NCBI GenBank assembly: GCA_016786585.1 | Contig: JAEUUI010000006.1 | Location: 372,001-436,000 of the forward strand | DNA length: 64,000 nt | Reading direction: 5' to 3' | From: Cyclobacteriaceae bacterium | Lineage (GTDB): Bacteria > Bacteroidota > Bacteroidia > Cytophagales > Cyclobacteriaceae | Shown here: one piece after another, positions 47,101 to 54,625 of the stretch | Layout: each line of letters starts with the position of its first letter | Numbering within the stretch: position 1 is the stretch's first letter | Made by a program: the position numbers and the translations under genes | Notes under the pieces: generated by a model | Database searches by the model: none | Told to the model about the DNA's origin: nothing | The model's input: only the letters and a program-made list of their open reading frames with translations

Positions 47101-49824
47101 GTTGCATATCAGAAGAACAAGAGTGATGGTTTTTATCACCACTATTTCTATGATCTTGATCAACGGTTGACACAGGTATGGGCGAATAAGGAAGGAACGG
47201 ACTCTACCTTGCAAGCCAAGTACTTTTACTACTTACACGGTCCTCTTAAACGAATTGAATTGGCAGGCAATAAGCAAGGCATCGATTATGTGTACACCAT
47301 TACCGGTGCGTTAAAAGGTATAAACCATGCAGAGGGGGCCAAAGATCCAGGATTGGATGGCATAAGTGGACAAAACGCTGCTTTCGAGAAGGATGTCTTT
47401 GGAATGAATTTTTATTATTATGACAATGACTACGTTGGTGCAAACTACGCTTGTGGCTCTCTAACCCTTGATGCGGCCTACCCAAACCAGTATAGTGGGA
47501 ATATCAAGGCAATTTCTTATTCAAGTCCTGCCCAGCCAAATAATAAACATGTTTATGGATTTCAATACGATCAGTTAAATCAAATGCGTAATGCCCAATG
47601 GGGGCTGGTCACAGGTTCTGGTGGGAACTATATTTCAACTCTTACTGAAGAACAACGCGAACAAGTCCCCTTATATGATAAAAACGGTAATATTCAATCT
47701 TTAATTCGAAAAGGTAGGACCGGTCAAACAACTGCAAACTATTCTTATGCTTACGAGGCTGGTACCAATAGACTTGACAAAGTAAATCATTATAATGGAG
47801 TGACAACAAATACTCTTGTCGATTATACCTATAATGCTATTGGTCAAATGATCTCACAAACTGAAGGAAGTAATGTGATGAACATCCGGTACACTGTGTA
47901 TGGACTAGTGAAAGATATAAGGAATGGTAGCAACCAACTTATAATGGAAAATAAGTATGACGACAGGGGATTTCTGGCGTGTAAAGTGTTTTATAATAAC
48001 GGTATAGCGTCTAAGAATATCTTTTACGTAAATGACCTAAGTGGTGCTCCAAGGGGAATCTACGAGCAAATTCTTCCTGGTGGAGCTGTTCAGCTCGTCG
48101 AAGTCCCCATCTATGGATCTGGTCGCGTGGCAACCTATAAACCACCGGTGGGAACATACTTTTATGAGGTTAACGACCACCTCGGCAATGTTCGCGGTGT
48201 TATTGGGGTCGAAACAACAGACACATTTTCAGCGAATCTCGAGACGGGTTTGACGGGGAGCGGGCAGAGTATCTTCGGAAATTATAGTAGTACAAATTTC
48301 GATCTAGTTGACCATACAGACGCGTCAGGCACTGTGTATCAGAGAGCGCAGTTGCTAAATGGAGGAGTTTCGGGCAGAGTAGGTCTTACAAAATCGTTAG
48401 CAGTGAGGCCAGGGGACCTTTTGAATGTCTCTGCTTACGTTAAGTATATGAATTTGACCACGACCAGTAATCCAACGGGGTTTTTAACTTCACTCGCGTC
48501 AGCGTTTGGTGTTTCATCATCTTCCACTGGTGAGCAGTTAAAGATATACAATGGCCTAAACAGTTATGCTGCAACTGTGCCGGGGGGTGATCACGTTGGC
48601 GATGACGAAGTTGCACCGAAAGCTTTTGTTACAATTTTATTGTTTGATAAGGAATATAACTTAGTTGATGCAACTTGGGATCAAGTTTCGACAATCGGCG
48701 AACAGACAAACGGCAGTGTAAAGCAGCCACCTCATGATTGGCTCAACACCAGCTATGTGGTGGAGGAAGCCGGTTATGCCTTTATATTCTTGAGCAACGA
48801 ACATCCGAAGTACGTCGACGTCTATTTCGATGATATAGTGGTTTCTCATGAACATTCGCCGGTTGTTGCCGGTGCAGATTATTATCCTTTTGGTCTTGAA
48901 ATGGATGGTAGAGAAATTTCAGATGAGCCTTATCGATGGGACTATCAAGGTCAATATGCTGAGGAAAATACTACAACGGGTTTACAAGAATTTAAACTTA
49001 GGATGTATGAACCTCGTTTTGGTCGCTGGATGACCCCCGATCCGTACAAGCAATTTGATTCACCGTATCTTGGTATGGCAAATATTCCCAATCGGGCTTT
49101 GGATAAGGACGGTGGTTATGTATATCTTGTAGGTCCTGCTAAAGGCTTGTTAAAGCAATTTTTAAGTTACATGTATGAATTGGGAATTGGTAAAGCGTTA
49201 ATAGATCGATACATTAATGATCCACACAAACATGTATATATTTCATTCGGTAAGATAAAGTCAAGTAAAACAGTTAACGGCTTAACTTTATCGAGTATGC
49301 AACAGAAGAAATTTTTGACGGGTACGGAGTCTACCACTTTTACCATTCAAAGTGATGCAAATGATCCATCACGCTCTGACTTTCAGGCTACATTTAATGG
49401 ACAGCCGGTTCCTGGTAAAGATGATATAGATTTCTGGGAGTCGGATGAATTCAATTTTATTATCATAGATAGGGATAAAATTGGTGCCAATTTCAAGGGA
49501 ATGTTGGACGCAATCGCACACGAATTCGCTCATACGGGACTTGAAGCAACCGATGGAGATAAGACGCACACAGATCCCAATCTCTGGGGTACAGCTTATC
49601 AGCAGGACTTTAATAATTTAGATTTGAATACAACGGCAGGAAGGTATGGGCAGCAAGTATTAGATAGAATGAAGACGGGCTTTAATGGCAATCAATTATT
49701 CTTGTTGAGCAACAAACTATTTACAACCATGATGCTTAACACCTTGGTGCATTCAATCAGGATTAGGCCTGCTAAAGTGCCGGTGAACGGAATAATCAAG
49801 AAAGTGGTTCCAACAATAAAGTAG
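44152..49824 (+). CDS. RHS/YD-repeat polymorphic toxin with C-terminal HExxH metalloprotease-like tip
   Basis: 1,890 residues. Start at 44152 begins a signal peptide (MKNLISVLVILNFFSAAAK). A PKD/Ig-like N-terminus follows with two homologous modules each containing WYWQT. A CBM-like module is at about 580-710. A long run of YD repeats (YDYLGRMIES, YDEEGQLEW, YDNSGNIKM, YDQLNQMRN, YTYNAIGQMIS) forms the RHS barrel. The RHS core ends with FKLRMYEPRFGRWMTPDPY...NIPNRALDKDG. Beyond it a roughly 200-residue variable tip has HEFAHTGLEATDG, a metallopeptidase HExxH motif at residues 1790-1794. The tip would be the toxic payload; the target is unknown. Confidence 0.9.
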   Translation: MKNLISVLVILNFFSAAAKSPVPPPVISGPTSVMVGQTVNYSYTNSTIYPSYTWNVVTSSLGFVDVVWKSGSTYYADVVWSAAGTATIQFLSSPGGTVVASLTVTITACSPPAVPTPTFSLSASTCAPRAISYIGTPPSGTTWYWQTSNTGTSFANSTSTYSAPATGTYYLRAWNGACWSTSSASYAATMETPPAIPTTPTITTNLCGPKTLTKGTSPVGVGWYWQTTATGEDYTSSAATAATYQASINGTYSIYLRPRTSGGCWGTAVAKSVSVDYPVAPPASSNQYCESSSSMPLWGDDGMVPPEWYDSNNNYLYTGYTYTPTNLYVGNYLYYVANVSAAGCLSAKSPVTLAVTSGSSCDDNFNWSENTIYDFDANANTVAIAAQKVYRDGFNATIQSQVKSYSTNQVFATQNIYDTEGNQTLSTLPAPINSSSFGYLDKFVSRTGGKYGPSDFDLRTTSGVPGEVANPKPVISNGIGSLGWYYSSANTMEPLTPTTNFPYSRFYSPIGPNPLISKSSVPGDAYRMGGGHEVVEERFKFTRSELQHYYAIWPLLTSSTIRTTEGSNLMIDGDVTSTTNFSANQNVTIGWTGGGNPYVYVRSNQSTGNPGVWIDAAKTVNPGTTFKFKIRGNTKNAPASTAKLYVKNMTTNTDLSWSMATLPVQVSDWVEMVFTVPSGCTSIRVGVMWTLPAINAEVNISDVSLTDMYAATGVMGYKFISTDPDGKKAAIFKDVDGRTLASAMVTSVTGTGINQVFTYGDWTYTYYNDMGQVLATVAPNGVNLASTAMPSFTTTFKYDHLGRLMETTTVDEGTSKFTYNKEGNIRFSQNQEQRSATPPRFSYTNYDYLGRMIESGEYLMSGSGYYVFETHDAVTPVLNSVLDIVDNKGYTGVTRRGNNLTAGRYSDTTFVDYDFAAVDYVTDTDHPVQSNLRGQVSKTKNGNGTTWYSYDEEGQLEWTKQSIFGLGIKTIDYVYDNSGNIKMVAYQKNKSDGFYHHYFYDLDQRLTQVWANKEGTDSTLQAKYFYYLHGPLKRIELAGNKQGIDYVYTITGALKGINHAEGAKDPGLDGISGQNAAFEKDVFGMNFYYYDNDYVGANYACGSLTLDAAYPNQYSGNIKAISYSSPAQPNNKHVYGFQYDQLNQMRNAQWGLVTGSGGNYISTLTEEQREQVPLYDKNGNIQSLIRKGRTGQTTANYSYAYEAGTNRLDKVNHYNGVTTNTLVDYTYNAIGQMISQTEGSNVMNIRYTVYGLVKDIRNGSNQLIMENKYDDRGFLACKVFYNNGIASKNIFYVNDLSGAPRGIYEQILPGGAVQLVEVPIYGSGRVATYKPPVGTYFYEVNDHLGNVRGVIGVETTDTFSANLETGLTGSGQSIFGNYSSTNFDLVDHTDASGTVYQRAQLLNGGVSGRVGLTKSLAVRPGDLLNVSAYVKYMNLTTTSNPTGFLTSLASAFGVSSSSTGEQLKIYNGLNSYAATVPGGDHVGDDEVAPKAFVTILLFDKEYNLVDATWDQVSTIGEQTNGSVKQPPHDWLNTSYVVEEAGYAFIFLSNEHPKYVDVYFDDIVVSHEHSPVVAGADYYPFGLEMDGREISDEPYRWDYQGQYAEENTTTGLQEFKLRMYEPRFGRWMTPDPYKQFDSPYLGMANIPNRALDKDGGYVYLVGPAKGLLKQFLSYMYELGIGKALIDRYINDPHKHVYISFGKIKSSKTVNGLTLSSMQQKKFLTGTESTTFTIQSDANDPSRSDFQATFNGQPVPGKDDIDFWESDEFNFIIIDRDKIGANFKGMLDAIAHEFAHTGLEATDGDKTHTDPNLWGTAYQQDFNNLDLNTTAGRYGQQVLDRMKTGFNGNQLFLLSNKLFTTMMLNTLVHSIRIRPAKVPVNGIIKKVVPTIK

Positions 49825-49830
49825 TAACCT

Positions 49831-50481
49831 ATGGTAAGAGAATTTATTGTATCGGTTGCGTTGCTATTTTGTATTGAAACCGGGATGGCTCAGGTTAATT
49901 CTACTCAATATAAAGCTCGTGAGTTTAAATGTTGGTGTGTGAACAATGGGAATCGGATTGGTCGTGAACTAAGTTCCACGTTTTATTCGAATTTAGGTTT
50001 TGCAGTGTCGGATACGAGCTACACTTTTGAGGGACAAAGATTTTACAAAACCAATCAACTTTTTCTTGAGAATTCGTTCATTGCATTTAATGGCGACTAC
50101 GTATGGCTTTTACAAACTGATCGTAACTGGGGTAGAAAGACTACTTCCATGAAGCTATTTGATTTTAAAGCAAAAGTTGGTGATTCATGGAGCTTAGCTG
50201 ATTCAACTTTATACGAAGATTATCTTATTAGATATTCGGGTAATTTTGACGTGACTGAACTGAAAGATACTATTTATTCGTATGAAGTAGAATTTTGGCC
50301 ATGGACCGCGCACAGTGAACATCTAAAGTACTACTTGGTTTCCAGAGTGAACGGTATTCGCGGCTTAATTTATGTGTCGGAAAGCGGATTTGCGTCTATT
50401 TGTACTGACTTTGTAAATAAAAGACAAGTAAAAAATACTCTTAAGCAGATTTTAAACATAACTCAAGAGTCAGCTAAGTAA
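49831..50481 (+). CDS. Secreted protein, candidate immunity protein to the RHS tip
   Basis: 216 residues with signal peptide (VREFIVSVALLFCIETGMAQ). The mature part has several Trp/Tyr-rich strands (DYVWLLQTDRNWGRK, YSYEVEFWPWTAHSEH) and four Cys in two close pairs (KCWCVNN near the start and one later). It begins 6 bases after the RHS gene. Polymorphic-toxin immunity genes typically sit exactly there, and its export would suit a toxin acting in the periplasm or on the surface. No family recognised; role inferred from position. Confidence 0.6.
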   Translation: MVREFIVSVALLFCIETGMAQVNSTQYKAREFKCWCVNNGNRIGRELSSTFYSNLGFAVSDTSYTFEGQRFYKTNQLFLENSFIAFNGDYVWLLQTDRNWGRKTTSMKLFDFKAKVGDSWSLADSTLYEDYLIRYSGNFDVTELKDTIYSYEVEFWPWTAHSEHLKYYLVSRVNGIRGLIYVSESGFASICTDFVNKRQVKNTLKQILNITQESAK

Positions 50482-50560
50482 TTTACTCGGCCTTTCTGAT
50501 CGCATCCTTTCGATGCAAAGGGGATCCAACTCAATACATTTGTCAATACCTACAACAAGA

Positions 50561-50576
50561 GTGTGACAGCTAGTGT
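50561..50576 (+). repeat. 16-bp direct repeat, copy 1
   Basis: GTGTGACAGCTAGTGT is identical to copy 2 at 51459-51474. TTGTCAAT lies 21 bases upstream here and 24 bases upstream in copy 2, and a loosely similar AAATTAT...GAAT follows both. Copy 1 continues AATAAAATTA, loosely like the left end of the Tn7-like element (TGTGAC...AATAAAG). Confidence 0.7.
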
Positions 50577-50587
50577 AATAAAATTAT

Positions 50588-51023
50588 ATGAATACCGGTG
50601 AATACTATTACAGCTGTACGTTGTTGACTTGTCCGGCCAAATTCGATAACGGAATATGTTCACAATGCGAAAAAGCGGATTCCGGTATTCATTGATAAAG
50701 AGAATTACAAGGACTGGCTTAATCCATCCTCAAAGAAGGAGGATATCGTAGAATTGTGTCAGCCCTACAATGATCCCAATATGCGGGCATACACTATTTC
50801 GAAGTTGCTTACAACCCGAGGAATTAATCCAAATGTACCTGAGGTCCTGGCGCCGTTTAACTATAACACGGCCATTCAGGAGGCCAGCGCATTTCTAGAG
50901 AACGGTGAGAAGAAACGCGCAATGGAGGCTTTTAAAAATGCGATAAGTGCCGAGAAGGTAAATGAAAGCCACCTTCAACTTGCGGCAGCTCAAGATATCA
51001 AACCGGAACTTTCAATGAATTAG
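50588..51023 (+). pseudogene. SRAP-domain (YedK/HMCES-like) protein remnant, 5'-truncated and frameshifted
   Basis: SRAP proteins protect abasic sites in single-stranded DNA by crosslinking. Here only the C-terminal half remains. Frame 50588 reads TGEYYYSCTLLTCPAK, like the family TGE...T.LT..AN segment. After a frameshift near 50640 the frame ending at 51023 reads YVHNAKKRIPVFIDKENYKDWL, then CQPYNDPNMRAYTISKLLTTRGIN and VPEVLAPFNY, matching the IHNxxKRMPV and P(V/I)S segments. The catalytic N-terminal Cys2 region is missing and the truncation lies beside the 16-bp repeat, so rearrangement probably removed it. Confidence 0.72.
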
Positions 51024-51157
51024 TGGTTGCGCACCTGCTAAAGTCTCCAGTAATATTGCATCCGAATTCCGGGATTGTCTCGAACGAGATTATTGTAACC
51101 GATACTATTGTTGCAATCGAATACCCTATAGCCCGTTTTGCTTGTTCCAATTACAAT

Positions 51158-51409
51158 TCAAGTAAACCCACGTCTTAAGCCTTCAGCTCGCCACTCTTTG
51201 ATCTTTTCATGCCAAGGGTGATCTTGCGGGGCAATCTCATTCCAGTTAAATAATTGTGGTACTGTCTCGCCGTCCAATAGTACAACGTAATGATAGACCC
51301 CAAACGATTGTTTCTCCGCTCTCAAAATCACGCCGGCACGACCATGATTCATATGCTTAAACCGCATGCCTTCCTTGTAATCCTGTCTCACTGTGCTTAC
51401 GATTTTCAC
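51158..51409 (-). CDS. Small hypothetical protein (83 aa), SH3-like
   Basis: 83 residues, no signal peptide. YKEGMRFKHMNHGRAGVILRAEKQSFGVYHYVVLLDGETVPQLFNWNEIAPQ looks like a small beta-barrel (SH3/hemimethylated-DNA-binding-like) followed by a basic helix HEKIKEWRAEGLRRGF. Oriented against the toxin cluster, between the SRAP remnant and the second 16-bp repeat. Might bind nucleic acid; no family recognised. Confidence 0.55.
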   Translation of the reverse strand: MKIVSTVRQDYKEGMRFKHMNHGRAGVILRAEKQSFGVYHYVVLLDGETVPQLFNWNEIAPQDHPWHEKIKEWRAEGLRRGFT

Positions 51410-51458
51410 GTAAGTTGGGGAGAACTTAAATTACTTGTCAATCCCCCGTGAACAGAAT

Positions 51459-51474
51459 GTGTGACAGCTAGTGT
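51459..51474 (+). repeat. 16-bp direct repeat, copy 2
   Basis: Perfect second copy of GTGTGACAGCTAGTGT, 898 bases from the first, preceded by TTGTCAAT 24 bases upstream. The pair brackets the SRAP remnant and the 83-residue gene. Confidence 0.7.
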
Positions 51475-51587
51475 CCAAGATTAAATTATGAATGGGAAGA
51501 TTTTCCGGAACAGTGGCAGATTTAAACTGCGGACAAGATTTGTCGATGAAGATCTTTTGCCCGGTTAATGAAAGATGAAACACAGCA

Positions 51588-51833
51588 CTATTTTTTCCTT
51601 TTTAAGGCAGTATAAACCATAGTTATAAATTCCCCCGGTTCTAAATCCAAAAATTCCGCTAGTTTAAAAATAGTGGTAATTGTGGGCTGCACTAGCCCTC
51701 GTTCTAATCTCGATATGTACGCTCTTTCCAAATCACAGTAGTCGGCCACCTCTTGCTGACTTACACCACGTTCACCCCTCAGCTTTTGGAGCACTTTCCC
51801 GAAAACTTGCCTCAATCGAATATTGCTTTCCAC
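51588..51833 (-). CDS. Xre-family regulator (81 aa)
   Basis: Single HTH_3 domain: FGKVLQKLRGERGVSQQEVADYCDLERAYISRLERGLVQPTITTIFKLAEFLDLEPGEF. No effector domain, so it is a compact dimeric repressor of the SinR/C-protein style. Divergent from the lipoprotein gene at 51948; the gap contains two overlapping perfect palindromes that are likely its operator. C-proteins of restriction systems have a similar size, but no restriction genes are adjacent. Confidence 0.85.
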   Translation of the reverse strand: MESNIRLRQVFGKVLQKLRGERGVSQQEVADYCDLERAYISRLERGLVQPTITTIFKLAEFLDLEPGEFITMVYTALKRKK

Positions 51834-51867
51834 AGGGTCAAGCTATCGGTGTCCGTCAAATTTATTC

Positions 51868-51891
51868 GAGCACTATAGTGCTCAATTGAGC
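51868..51891. promoter_or_regulatory. Overlapping palindromic operator
   Basis: GAGCACTATAGTGCTC (51868-51883) is a perfect 16-bp palindrome and overlaps GCTCAATTGAGC (51880-51891), a perfect 12-bp palindrome. The GAGC/GCTC half-site thus occurs three times in 24 bases, between the divergent Xre gene and the lipoprotein gene. Likely bound by that Xre protein. Confidence 0.6.
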
Positions 51892-51947
51892 CCGAACACG
51901 TAAATTGATTTTAATTTCAATTCCCGGATTGTCGTAAAACTATTAGT

Positions 51948-52595
51948 ATGAAAACCAGTTTCGTGTTCTTAGCCAGCTTTTTATGTCTGCTCAGTTCTTG
52001 TGCCCGAAAATCACAGTTAAAAGATTTCATTGGAGACCATACCACGGCTTATTCACAAGCGCTAAAGGGCGTAGAGGGTAAGCGTTTTAACAGAATTTAC
52101 TTCAATGACCTGATGCCGATCAAGATAAAGGTCTTTCAGGAAGCTCAAACGGATCTCATAAAGGGGCAAATGCGTATCACCTATAACAACTACATAAACA
52201 TCATCGCGCAGTTAAAACAGGAGAGGATCTACGACATGCGCGATTTTCAGGTCAAGGGCGATACGTTGGAGTTCTCCTTCGGACCAAGTCGAATGGTCGG
52301 CCAAATCATTAACGGCTCGACTGGTCGCGTCTTGGGGTTAGAAAAGTGGTTTATGAATGCATCAGATCTCCCTTCATTACAATCCAACCCACTATATCTG
52401 AACGAAAAAAATAGAATATTGTATTTCAAAGTTATTGTGCCGTTTGACGAGGGTAAGTTGTTGGAGGATTTCTATAATGCACAGATACACGAATGGGAAA
52501 CAAAATTGAAAGATCCAGATCAAAAGAGTGTTGCTCAATCGCATATTAACTTTATTACAAAAAAGCTCGAGCTTGCCAAGGTTTTATATCGTTAG
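51948..52595 (+). CDS. Hypothetical lipoprotein (215 aa)
   Basis: Lipoprotein signal MKTSFVFLASFLCLLSSCARK (Cys 18). The mature region is largely helical with IYFNDLMPIKIKVFQEAQTDL, then a small beta part with FSFGPSRMVGQIINGSTG, and a C-terminal helix pair (LLEDFYNAQIHEWETKLKD, INFITKKLELAKVLY). No family recognised. It is probably controlled by the divergent Xre protein through the palindromes upstream. Confidence 0.7.
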   Translation: MKTSFVFLASFLCLLSSCARKSQLKDFIGDHTTAYSQALKGVEGKRFNRIYFNDLMPIKIKVFQEAQTDLIKGQMRITYNNYINIIAQLKQERIYDMRDFQVKGDTLEFSFGPSRMVGQIINGSTGRVLGLEKWFMNASDLPSLQSNPLYLNEKNRILYFKVIVPFDEGKLLEDFYNAQIHEWETKLKDPDQKSVAQSHINFITKKLELAKVLYR

Positions 52596-52634
52596 GAAAT
52601 TCGCGGCAATGCTTGTTTAAATAAAAATTCAAAT

Positions 52635-53084
52635 ATGGTGCATTCTATTTTAGACGGAAAATTCATCAGTACTGACGAATGTAACGAACCCCTACAAGCA
52701 ATCACTGGCGATCTAGTTGCAATCGATGAACCGGTAAACTTAACGATAGGTGGTATTCAAACTCCAGGAAGTTTCATTTCAGCATCGATTTCTCAAGGCT
52801 GGAAATTAAAGGACTCATTCCCAAGTAGAATTATTTCGATTTCAGACGATTCGGTTTTGCTCGAAATCGTTAAGGATGCCGAGAAGATGATAACTGAGGA
52901 ACGAGTTTTCGACAAGACGCTTTTTGACGGCTATGAGATCGCGTTGGGCAAATTCTTTAAGGTTCAACTGTTTGAAGGCCGCAATGAAGTTATGATCAGA
53001 GTATCACCCGGCATATATCTAACCGATAGCGATTTTCCTCAAATTGATTTCTCAGCGTTTTCTAGTCGCACACCTTTCAACTAG
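52635..53084 (+). CDS. Hypothetical cytoplasmic protein (149 aa)
   Basis: Acidic protein without signal peptide or membrane segment, mixed beta/alpha (TIGGIQTPGSFISASISQGWKL, IISISDDSVLLEIVKDAEKM, FFKVQLFEGRNEVMIRVSPG). It follows the lipoprotein gene by 39 bases on the same strand, so probably one transcript. Could be a small immunity-type or chaperone protein; not recognised. Confidence 0.55.
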   Translation: MVHSILDGKFISTDECNEPLQAITGDLVAIDEPVNLTIGGIQTPGSFISASISQGWKLKDSFPSRIISISDDSVLLEIVKDAEKMITEERVFDKTLFDGYEIALGKFFKVQLFEGRNEVMIRVSPGIYLTDSDFPQIDFSAFSSRTPFN

Positions 53085-53805
53085 CAGGAGAGACTCCCAT
53101 ATTGAACTTGTACTTGGATGCACGTAGACTGGAGCAATCTCTATTTTTTTAAGTACAGTATAAAGGCCTTTGAAAAATAATGGATGATGCTCGATTGTTG
53201 AACGAAGAAGATAAACAGCTACTAGCAACTACTGCCTGGAAACTTCTTGAGTTAAAGAAGAATCAGGATGCAATGAAGTCTGCGCGCGAACAATTGGTAA
53301 TCGTGAGTTGATAGCGGTTAAGCTCTCTCAATCGGAAATAGATACTGTAATGAAATTGCGTGAGCACAACAAGAATAATAACAGGGTCTGACTGGGATGT
53401 AGAACAGTTCGAAAACAAAAAGTTAATTCGGAATTCTGTTCGGAGTAAAAGATATGGTGATATAATCGATCTAAAGCAACGCACCATGCCGTAAGCTGCA
53501 CCTGGAAATTTACTACAGTTGATGGTGGCTTGTCTTATACAAGGGTTACGGGAGACTTAGAGAACATTGAGTATCTGCACCAATGGCTGGTTGAAGTAGA
53601 CTAGTAACATTACTCTTCGTATTTATTTCGGTGAAGATACAATTCTGCCCTTGACCGTTCCATAGTATGCAAACAGTTCCGCAAATGCAGAGTAAAAATC
53701 CTTTCTTTGATTGATAATTTCTTGTCTAAAATCCATTAATAAAGTAATTGTTTGATACTAATTAAACATCCTAAAAAATAAAACGGGAATTTGAAGCGCC
53801 TAACT
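53085..53805. other. Gene-poor stretch with coding debris
   Basis: No complete gene. Besides the frameshifted remnant at 53180-53391, the + strand at about 53466-53604 reads HHAVSCTWKFTTVDGG, SYTRVTGDLENIEYL and HQWLVEVD then stop, which looks like the C-terminal end of a lost gene. The rest, to the start of the HEPN gene cluster's 3' end, is AT-rich with nothing recognisable. Confidence 0.4.
53180..53391 (+). pseudogene. Small frameshifted gene remnant
   Basis: ATG at 53180 opens MDDARLLNEEDKQLLATTAW and continues KLLELKKNQDAMKSAREQL before a stop at 53311. In the -1 frame the sequence continues smoothly as GNRELIAVKLSQSEIDTVMK and LREHNKNNNRV to a stop at 53391. Both halves are charged and helical, consistent with one short helical protein broken by one indel. 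Confidence 0.35.
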
Positions 53806-54576
53806 TTAAGCACCTTTTGTCTGGGCTTTTTTCTTTACCACTTTCTTTTTGTTCTTCTCTTGTGCTTTTAATGATTTAACCAATTGATCCTCCAATTTCT
53901 GAGTCAGACCGTCAAAGTATCGTTCGGCCAATTGAATGAACTCCGCAATAAATTTTGCATCAGTGATGTTGAATTTTCCCTTTCCATTCGGCTCAAACTT
54001 AATGTGTGGAGAATTACTGAGGAAAGTATAGCTGTCCAGTCCCATTAGGTTAGGCTTATTCTTCGGGTTGATATTCGCATCATCATGAACTATAGCATTG
54101 CGAACCGTATTGTATTTCTCAATGATTCTCCATTTATCATCTAAACTACTGAGATCAATTTTAACGACTTTTTCAATATACTTCCTATACGTTGCTATGT
54201 TACCATTTGCTTTGATGTCTTCAACCGTGAGTGTATGCTCAACGTAATAATGTTGACACACTTTTTTAAGAAGGTATTCGAAAAGTGAAACAGCAGCAAC
54301 GAACGTGGTATTAAAGAAAATTGCTTTGTATGCTTCCCCATACTTGGCTAATCCTTCACTGTAATAGTCATCAATTTGATATATTGATTCTCTATCATGC
54401 TTATGCTTTTTCTTCTGCTCTTTCATTTCAGTCTTGAGCCTCTTGGTTTCTTTAACCAGCAATCCAGAAGTGCTTTCCAAGAAATCATTCAGAATGAACA
54501 GTTCTACGTCAATGTCAGAATTAAGCCACATAAAAGCATGCTCTCTACGGGAGAAGCTTCTGTTTTTCTTAGCCAT
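53806..54576 (-). CDS. HEPN-domain protein (candidate RNase)
   Basis: 256 residues. A basic coiled-coil stretch (KRLKTEMKEQKKKHKHDRES, about 45-65) precedes a helical HEPN domain with FNTTFVAAVSLFEYLLKKVCQHY and the motif YNTVRNAIVHDD, i.e. R159-N-x3-H164, the R-x4-H pair typical of HEPN RNases. A Lys-rich tail (KKVVKKKAQTK) follows. Last gene of a three-gene minus-strand cassette, 49 bases after the other HEPN gene. HEPN proteins often act as RNA-cutting toxins in defence and abortive infection; that role is inferred. Confidence 0.8.
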   Translation of the reverse strand: MAKKNRSFSRREHAFMWLNSDIDVELFILNDFLESTSGLLVKETKRLKTEMKEQKKKHKHDRESIYQIDDYYSEGLAKYGEAYKAIFFNTTFVAAVSLFEYLLKKVCQHYYVEHTLTVEDIKANGNIATYRKYIEKVVKIDLSSLDDKWRIIEKYNTVRNAIVHDDANINPKNKPNLMGLDSYTFLSNSPHIKFEPNGKGKFNITDAKFIAEFIQLAERYFDGLTQKLEDQLVKSLKAQEKNKKKVVKKKAQTKGA

Positions 54577-54625
54577 ATAGATTACGGGGGTTGGGATTAG
54601 AATAAAAAAACTACTGACAAACTAA

